Positions 57,901 through 64,000 of a DNA stretch of 64,000 nucleotides are shown piece after piece. The stretch's first letter is position 1; each line of letters opens with the position of its first letter. The position numbers and the translations under genes were made by a program. A model generated the notes under the pieces. That model searched no databases, had not been told where the DNA came from, and saw nothing but the letters and a program-made list of their open reading frames with translations. Origin of the DNA: Hedera helix (lineage: Eukaryota; Streptophyta; Magnoliopsida; Apiales; Araliaceae); assembly GCA_947179155.2 (NCBI GenBank), contig OX359273.1, positions 17,678,875-17,742,874 on the forward strand, in the 5' to 3' direction.

Positions 57901-59580
57901 AAGGATTATGACCACACAATCCAGTATCACCCGGGAAAGGCGAACGTTGTAGCTGACGCTTTGAGCAGAAAATCTTATGCAAGTACAAGTGCACTGCTGA
58001 CAACACAAAAGTGTATTTTGTACGACTTGCAAAAGATGGAGATAGAGCTAAAGACACCAGGGACCCACTCGAAGATTGCTCACGTGCGAGTAGAACCAAC
58101 TTTAATCGATAAAATTAAAGCTGCTCAAGCTACCGATCCGGAACTGATAAACATGATAAAGAAAGTACAAGAAGGTGCCATTCCCGAAGCAAGAATCGAC
58201 GAGAAAGGAATACTTCGAGTCAACTCTCGACTATGTGTTCCTAACGATCCTGAATTAAAGCATAAAATCATGATGGAGGCACACAACACGCCGTTTGCAA
58301 TCCACCTAGGAGGTACCAAGATGTATCGAGATCTTCGACATACATTTTGGTGGAACAATATGAAAAGAGAGATTGCGGAGTTTATCTCAAAGTGCCTAAC
58401 TTGTCAACGTGTCAAGGCAGAGCATCAAGTTCCTAAAGGTCCATTACAATCACTTGAAGTTCCCGAATGGAAGTGGGAACACATCAATATGGACTTCGTG
58501 ACGGGTCTTCCAAAAGTTTCTCAAGGCTTAGATGCAATTTGGGTGATCGTAGATAGATTGACCAAATCTGCTCATTTCTTGCCTATACGAGAAAACTTTT
58601 CACTTGAACGTCTTGCCGGTATGTACATAAATGAGATCGTGAGATTGCATGGCATGCCAGTTTCCATAGTTTCTGATCGAGATCCTAGATTCACTTCACG
58701 CTTTTGGATCAGTCTACAAAAAGCTATGGGCACTGAACTACGTTTTAGTTCTGCATATCATCCTCAAACGGACGGACAATCGGAAAGGACGATCCAGACC
58801 CTCGAAGATCTTTTGAGACTTTGTGTATTAGACTTCAAAGGAAGTTGGGATAAGTACTTGCCGTTGGTGGAATTTTCTTACAACAACAGTTACCAAGCAA
58901 GCATAGGCATGGCTCCATTCGAGGCATTGTATGGAAGGAAGTGTCGCTCTCCAATATGTTGGAATGAGGTAGGAGAAGCAAAATTGTTGGGACCCGAGTT
59001 GGTACGCTTGACGACCGAAAAGATCCAAATGATCCGACAACGAATATAGACCGCACAAGAACGACAAAAGAGTTATGCTGATCTTCATTGGAGAGACGAA
59101 AGTTTCAACGTCGGAGATCATATATTCTTACGTGTTTCTCCATGGAAAGGGGTTACGAGATTCGGAAAGAGAGGAAAGCTCAACCCTCGATTTATTGGCC
59201 CATTTGAAATCCTCGATCGAATAGGAACCGTAGCCTACAGACTAGCCCTACCACCAAGTATGTCTCGCATCCATAACGTTTTTCACATATCTATGTTACG
59301 TAAATATGTGAAGGACCCAAACCACGTCATTGAGTTAGAACCAGACGTTATAGCAGATGATTTAACATACGAGGAGGTACCTGTTAAGATCCTGGATAAG
59401 AAGGAGCAGATCCTACGCTCAAAGGTTATACCTCAAGTTAAGGTTTTATGGAGGAACCAAGATATTGAGGAAATGATCTGGGAGCTAGAATCTGAGATGA
59501 AATCTAAGTATCCTTACCTCTTCGATATGTCAGGTACGTCAATTTCGGGGACGAAATTTCATAAGGAGGGGAGGTTGTAA
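54934..59580 (+). pseudogene. gag-pol: Element B gag-pol polyprotein (one premature TAG)
   Basis: Start at ATG 54934 (MASGNQEVNYG), 204 bp after the LTR. Domains by residue: gag capsid about 70-260 (FATFMLRGEADHWWEA, FNEKYFP); two CCHC knuckles 328-341 and 348-361; protease DTGS at 420-423; RT with SPWGAPVLFVKKKDG and FIDD (DD 756-757); RNase H with YSDASGKGLG (Asp 903) and TDHKSLKYFF; integrase zinc domain, then Asp 1187 (MDFV), Asp 1248 (SDRD) and Glu 1284 (SER), a D,D-35-E. TAG 59047-59049 interrupts behind MIRQRI, probably from CAG; the same frame then gives the GPF module (FIGPFEILDRIGTVAYRLALPP) and a chromodomain-like end (VKVLWRNQDIEEMIWELE). The frame ends in TAA 59578-59580, inside the 3' LTR. 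Confidence 0.95.
59541..59574 (+). promoter_or_regulatory. Element B stem-loop and polypurine tract
   Basis: AATTTCG-GGGA-CGAAATT (59541-59558) is a perfect 7-bp inverted repeat, followed by the polypurine tract AAGGAGGGGAGG (59563-59574) next to the 3' LTR. Both are within the pol reading frame. Confidence 0.85.
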
Positions 59581-62411
59581 GACCCCAAATTTTATGAAAT
59601 ACAAAATTTAATTTTTCTTCATATATATATTTTTTGAAACAGTAAGTGGTTAAATCGATAAAGTTAAAAGTTAAGGATGTTATGTGCAAATTTTATTTTG
59701 TCGGACAATATTCGCTTTGTCGGGGAATATTCGTTTGGTCGGGGAATATTCGTTTGGTCCGACGGCGCCGAAATAACAAATTATTGGTGGACCCCACAAC
59801 GGAATATTTGTCGGATATAGAAAACGACAGAAATAACCTTTTTAAATAAAAATAGTCAACGGAACTGTTAAAATACCGGTGATAAAAGAATAGTAGCATA
59901 CGGTAGTTATTGGTATTTTCTGTAGCACTCGGTACTCTACAGTAACACACGGTATTGCATAGTGTCTCATATTATTGGTCTGATAATTGACACCGTAACT
60001 GTTACGCATCATTTCATCGATAATTGTCACTGCATAATATTTTATATTATCAATTCAATAATTGTTGTTACACAGTATTTTGCATTATTGATTTAATAAT
60101 TGTCATTACACTGTATTTTATATCATTGAGTCAATAATTGTTGCTGCACTGTTTTTAAAATTATTGAACCTAATAATTGTCACAGTAACATATGCACAGT
60201 AATTCACATTATTGAATCAATAATTGTCATGACACAGTAACGTATTTTTCTTTTACATACTTTCTGCATTACTGTTATCTCTATTACGGTGTTATTTAAA
60301 CAGTTGTATTTCATTAATTAATTGACTTGATATCTAAGAGCTAACTATACTGTATTTATAACAATTAGTCATAATAATTGAATTGATAAAGTTATTTGTT
60401 TATAATATAAAGTTAGGTGATATGAAATGAATGGTGTAGATTAAAGTGTGAATTATTGTTGAATAAATAAAGTTATTTGTTTATAATATAAAGTTAGGTG
60501 ATATGAAATGAATGGTGTAGATTAAAGTGTGAATTATTATTGAATAATTGAATTAATTTGTTTATAATATAAAGTTAGGTGATATGAAATGAATGGTGTA
60601 GATTAAAGATAATATAAAATTTGAAATGGATGGTGTAGATTAAAAGATGATTTTTTTAAATGAATGGTTTAGATTAAAGGAATGATAAGATTTTTGGCTA
60701 TAAATAGAAGCCTTAACTTAAGGATTTTTCATAAACTTCCTTACTTGTTCTTTCTTTCTCTCTCTAAATACTTCTTGTGAAAGTTTTCTCTAAGTGTGCT
60801 TAAGTCATCTTGAGTATTTGTGAAGATCTATAAGTATACGTGTACTGTTCAAGTTAATCAACCTCATTTAAATCAATATCTAGTCACGTGTTGAGGTAAG
60901 GGATACCATCTTTTTCATCTTCCATTATTCAAACGTACTATGGTAAGGGATTATCATTATTTGATTCTCGATAATAATATTGTTTCTTCCTTACTCATAA
61001 GACGTGCCTTTTATTTCCATGTATTAAATTGTGGGAATAACCTTACGGAGCGGATTGCCGCCTGTTGGTGAATAACCTTTCGTATTCATTCATTATTAAT
61101 CTTTGAGAATAACCTTACGGAGCGGATTGCCGCCTGTTTGGTGAATAACTCTTTGTACTCAAATTCTATTAAATTGTGGGAATAACCTTACGGAGCGGAT
61201 TGCCGCCTGTTGGTGAATAACCCTTTGTATTAATTTCCTTCACCTTTTGTTAATCAAACCTGCTACGGTAAGGGATATTATTTTCTTTCATACTCCTAAA
61301 TCGAAATTTATTATGGAACTATTGCTTCTATAATTCCTGAAAATATTATATGTTCTATAATAGTTGAACTTCATTATTTCAACTGAACCTTCCTATTTAC
61401 GTGAACCTTTCTATTGAATTGTAACCGTTATTCTGAACTGTGGATCTTGAATATCATTTTTAAATTTCACTCCACATCATGTTGACAATTTGGACATTAT
61501 TTGAATCTGTACACAGTAAACTTCCGATACTTATTGTTATCCTATTTCTTCTGTTCATCATTTATATCATTCTAATCATCCAAAAATCAAGCTGTTGTGA
61601 ATATCTGTGGCCGGGGGCACATATGTGATATATTTGTTGAACAGATGATAGGTTAAAGGCGATATAATAGGTTAAAGGCGATACATCTGTTCGGTGTCTT
61701 TTATGGCACGTGGTGAAAGTTCTCTTTGGCCCGTAGTGCATAGATGAACTGTTGTTTGGTATGATTATCACCAAAGGCTGAATCTGGTATAATCATGACC
61801 GCTGGTGCTAAATTAAATATCTTTGGCCCGTAGTGCAAAGATGAACTGTTGATTTGCATGATTATGATCAGGAACTGTGAGTTTTTATTATCATGACTAA
61901 TGGTATTTCAGATGATAAAAGTTGATGATGTTTTTACGAATAAGAGAAGCGAGTGGACATTATAATCTGCATTATTCTTCTAATAGATTGCTCATTCCGC
62001 TGCTATTATTGATCTGAACATTGTTTAAGAATTTAACTGCATATAAACCTTGTATTCTATTGTATTCTATCAAGAACTCAACTGTTGAAGGCTAATGATA
62101 ATTTATTCGTCATTATCTTAGTCATGATATTTCTTACTGGGCTATTTGAGCTCACCCTTTCTTTTGTTCCATTGTTTTTCAACAGGAAATGAAAACATAA
62201 CAGGGTCTAGCCGGGGAATGGAGTAAGGGTCCGAGGAATCGTTATCATAGTCTTCACGTTTTGTAAAATAGTGTGGCAATAATAGTGAAGACTTAGTTGT
62301 GTATTATTAGACACTGTATTGTAGTACGTTGTGCTTTGTTGTAATAATTTTGTTGTAGTCTTTTGACGACTCAAGTTTGGGCTGTGTGGGCCCAGATTTG
62401 GGGGCGTCACA
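59576..62411 (+). repeat. Element B 3' LTR
   Basis: 2836 bp, starting TGTAAGACCCCAAATTTTATG and ending GGGGGCGTCACA. Same internal repeats as the 5' LTR; shorter by one 9-bp deletion near 61381. Confidence 0.96.
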
Positions 62412-63161
62412 GTAGTAGTGCACCTTGCTCTGAAGTCTACCATATGAAGATCGGTAGACGTAGCTAAGTCTATCCATCCTCATCCGCTTCTCGCGGATCT
62501 CCTCCTCTAGCTCAATCATCTGACCATGAGCGGCATCCCGCTGCGTCTCCATCTCTATACAGTCCTCTATCGCCTCCTGCCAGTGTGCACGGATGGCGGC
62601 CTTCTCTGCCTGAACCTGCTGAACCTTCAGCTCAGCCTCGGCTAACCTAGTCTCAGCTACTGCTAACTTAGCCTGCAGCTCCACATCCTGATCTACCAGC
62701 TGATATGTTAGCACTGCAAAGTGCTCCACCAAATCCTCGTACTCCTGTACCTGATCCTCTAGTCCTACGATCCTCTCCTTCAGCTCTGTGTTCTAGCCAG
62801 AGAACTGGTAAGCCGCATCCCTATACTGATCCTCCATGTGCTGGTGGGTCAGATTCTGCTCCCCTAAATGCTGGACCCTTGCCTCCAGCTCCTCGTTCCT
62901 AGTGGTCAATCCCTCTATGATGTCAGCGGCAGTGGTGCCCATGCCATCAGCTGAATCTTCCTCCTCATACTCCTCTGACTCTGCCTCATCCTCACTGTAA
63001 GGCCTCATGACTTCACCCCAGACGGGCTCCACACGATCCCCCTCCTCAGGATATGACTCTGTCTTCTCTACAGGTGCAGCCACCAGCGGCTGTGCAATAT
63101 CCATGTGGATATCAATATAGTCCTCCTCAACAGTGCAACTCGACTGTCCGATCTCTGCCAT
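62412..63161 (-). pseudogene. Extra ORF of element C upstream of gag (acidic coiled-coil protein), main part
   Basis: Sense ORF between primer site and gag. It starts at ATG 63159-63161 (MAEIGQSSCTVEEDYIDIHM), 232 bp after the primer site. Residues 1-55 are mixed, 56-70 very acidic (SEDEAESEEYEEEDS), and about 80-230 are heptad-rich and likely a long coiled coil (ELEARVQHLGEQN, ELQAKLAVAETRLAEAELKVQQVQAEKAAI). A TAG at 62793-62795 (codon 123, probably from CAG) breaks it. At 62412 it is cut by B and rejoins in frame at 51879, giving 285 codons plus stop. No membrane segment or catalytic motif is visible. I do not recognise the family; it is not gag, which is complete downstream. Confidence 0.8.
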
Positions 63162-63393
63162 CCTATATCATAAAAAAAAAATAACACACGTTAGTATAGT
63201 AATAAAATATATTCATTGATGAAATGAAATGATATTTTATCATGTACATCTCGACTCGATGGATTTTCTCAATCCATCTCCAAAAATACACAACATGATG
63301 AATCCCCCAGATTCATCTCCTAACGCACTCGATATGAGTTTAATACTAAGGTTATAACTTATGTTTCGCAAATCCTAACATTTCTAACCTACA

Positions 63394-63406
63394 GCTCTGA
63401 TACCAA
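63394..63406 (-). promoter_or_regulatory. Element C primer binding site
   Basis: Minus-strand TTGGTATCAGAGC, exact complement of the initiator tRNA-Met end, two bases inside the 5' LTR. Confidence 0.9.
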
Positions 63407-63408
63407 CC

Positions 63409-64000
63409 TGTGTCGACCCCAAATCTGGGTTCTATAACCTCGAGTTTGGTTCTCACTATTCAACACATTACTAACAATTAAATACATACATTGCATTTAA
63501 ATATCGCGGAATAATAAATATTGGTTCACTTCAAAAGGTTACAATACCAGGGTCTATCAACCTTAACATAAAACAGTTCCTATCATAAGGAATTACAAAA
63601 GGTTTATCAATAGTAAACACATATTTAAATACCTGATTAGCATGCATAAGCTACTTAAGCTTTGACCTTTCCTTTTCCCTTATCCTTCTTGGAGCAATCG
63701 GGTCTATCTGAAAAATGGTTCATGATATAGCAAGAATGAGCAACTAGTTTGCTCAACAAGTTTAGAACAATCATAGAGATTTAATATATCATGAATGAAT
63801 GGGAAATGTCATCAATGGTTCAACAATAGATATAACAATTGTGAATGAAACAGGATTCAAATTTTAATAAACAGAATATTTGAATCTTAAAATGTTGAGT
63901 GGTCACTAAGGACCCTGAACTAACGAGAGTATAATAGAGTTTCCTCTGACCCTTTGAGTTGTTTGGTTTTCAAGGGGATCAGCCTATTCAACCCGCTGTA
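63409..64000 (-). repeat. Element C 5' LTR (partial, runs off the window)
   Basis: Starts on + with TGTGTCGACCCCAAATCTGG and follows 43158-43750 with scattered substitutions. The promoter part lies outside the window. Confidence 0.92.

Larger units (their letters stand above)
51885..62411 (+). mobile_element. Element B: complete Tekay-like chromovirus
   Basis: A 10,527-bp plus-strand element with LTRs 51885-54729 (2845 bp) and 59576-62411 (2836 bp), the duplication GTAGT at 51880-51884 and 62412-62416, an iMet-type primer site and one gag-pol frame broken by a single TAG. By eye the LTRs differ by about 23 substitutions (0.8%) and one 9-bp deletion (AACTAGTTC-type, near 53695 in the 5' copy). 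It disrupts the extra ORF of element C and is therefore younger than C. Confidence 0.97.
43158..64000 (-). mobile_element. Element C: Tekay-like chromovirus with an extra upstream ORF
   Basis: Minus-strand Ty3/Gypsy with 3' LTR 43158-46859 and 5' LTR from 63409, which runs off the right edge. Order on the minus strand: LTR, primer site, extra ORF (63161 down to 51772), gag, protease, RT, RNase H, integrase, chromodomain, polypurine tract, LTR. The chromodomain and the tRNA-iMet-type site place it in the Tekay/Del branch. It is interrupted by element B at 51885-62411 and inserted in the D2 LTR. Pol has several stops and one frameshift. Confidence 0.92.

Overview
The window is plant nuclear DNA made entirely of nested LTR retrotransposons. 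I see no ordinary host gene, rRNA or tRNA. The evidence is plant-type Ty3/Gypsy elements of two kinds (Athila/Tat-like with a tRNA-Asp-type primer site, and Tekay/Del-like chromoviruses with a chromodomain and a tRNA-iMet-type primer site), Ty1/Copia elements, 5-bp target duplications, and very AT-rich LTRs. It looks like pericentromeric or other repeat-rich heterochromatin, probably of a eudicot. The species cannot be named from this.

Layout (letters are mine). The oldest visible host is J, a Tekay-like pol fragment on + (34008-34375). H, an Athila-like element on -, sits in J. It is split into 1-3164 (gag/PR/RT; runs off the left edge) and 31913-34007 (gag start, primer site, 5' LTR). H is split by F, a single LTR (3165-31907, target duplication GTATC on both sides, 28.7 kb apart). 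F holds G (+, from 3355; Tekay-like 5' LTR plus about 1.2 kb of leader, 3' part deleted) and A (-, 21389-31547; complete Athila/Tat-like element, duplication ATGGT, LTRs differing at 2 of 1572 bases). The G LTR holds D1 (-, 7127-17003; complete Copia, duplication GTTAT).

On the right, D2 (-, 34376-43157 and beyond) is an old degraded Copia of the D1 family that also entered J. Its 5' LTR is broken by C (-, 43158 to beyond 64000), a Tekay-like chromovirus. C is broken by B (+, 51885-62411; complete Tekay-like chromovirus, duplication GTAGT). Nesting therefore reaches J>H>F>G>D1 and J>D2>C>B.

Each element follows the usual plan: LTR promoter, primer site, gag, protease, RT/RNase H/integrase (Copia: integrase first), polypurine tract, LTR. 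All pol genes carry at least one premature stop. A (one TAG between gag and pol) and B (one TAG before the chromodomain) are the closest to intact.

The most unusual signals are: (1) an extra sense ORF of about 285 codons (acidic, coiled-coil) between primer site and gag in C, cut by B and rejoining in frame; (2) four tandem stem-loops with a common TTGTG/CACAA core in the Copia leader, partly covarying between D1 and D2; (3) an alternating array of two CpG-rich motifs (AAACGACGTCGTT and CCGCGCATTGCGCG) spaced about 70-80 bp, in LTRs of three different Gypsy families; (4) pol frames of D1 and B that run through the polypurine tract and stop inside the 3' LTR.
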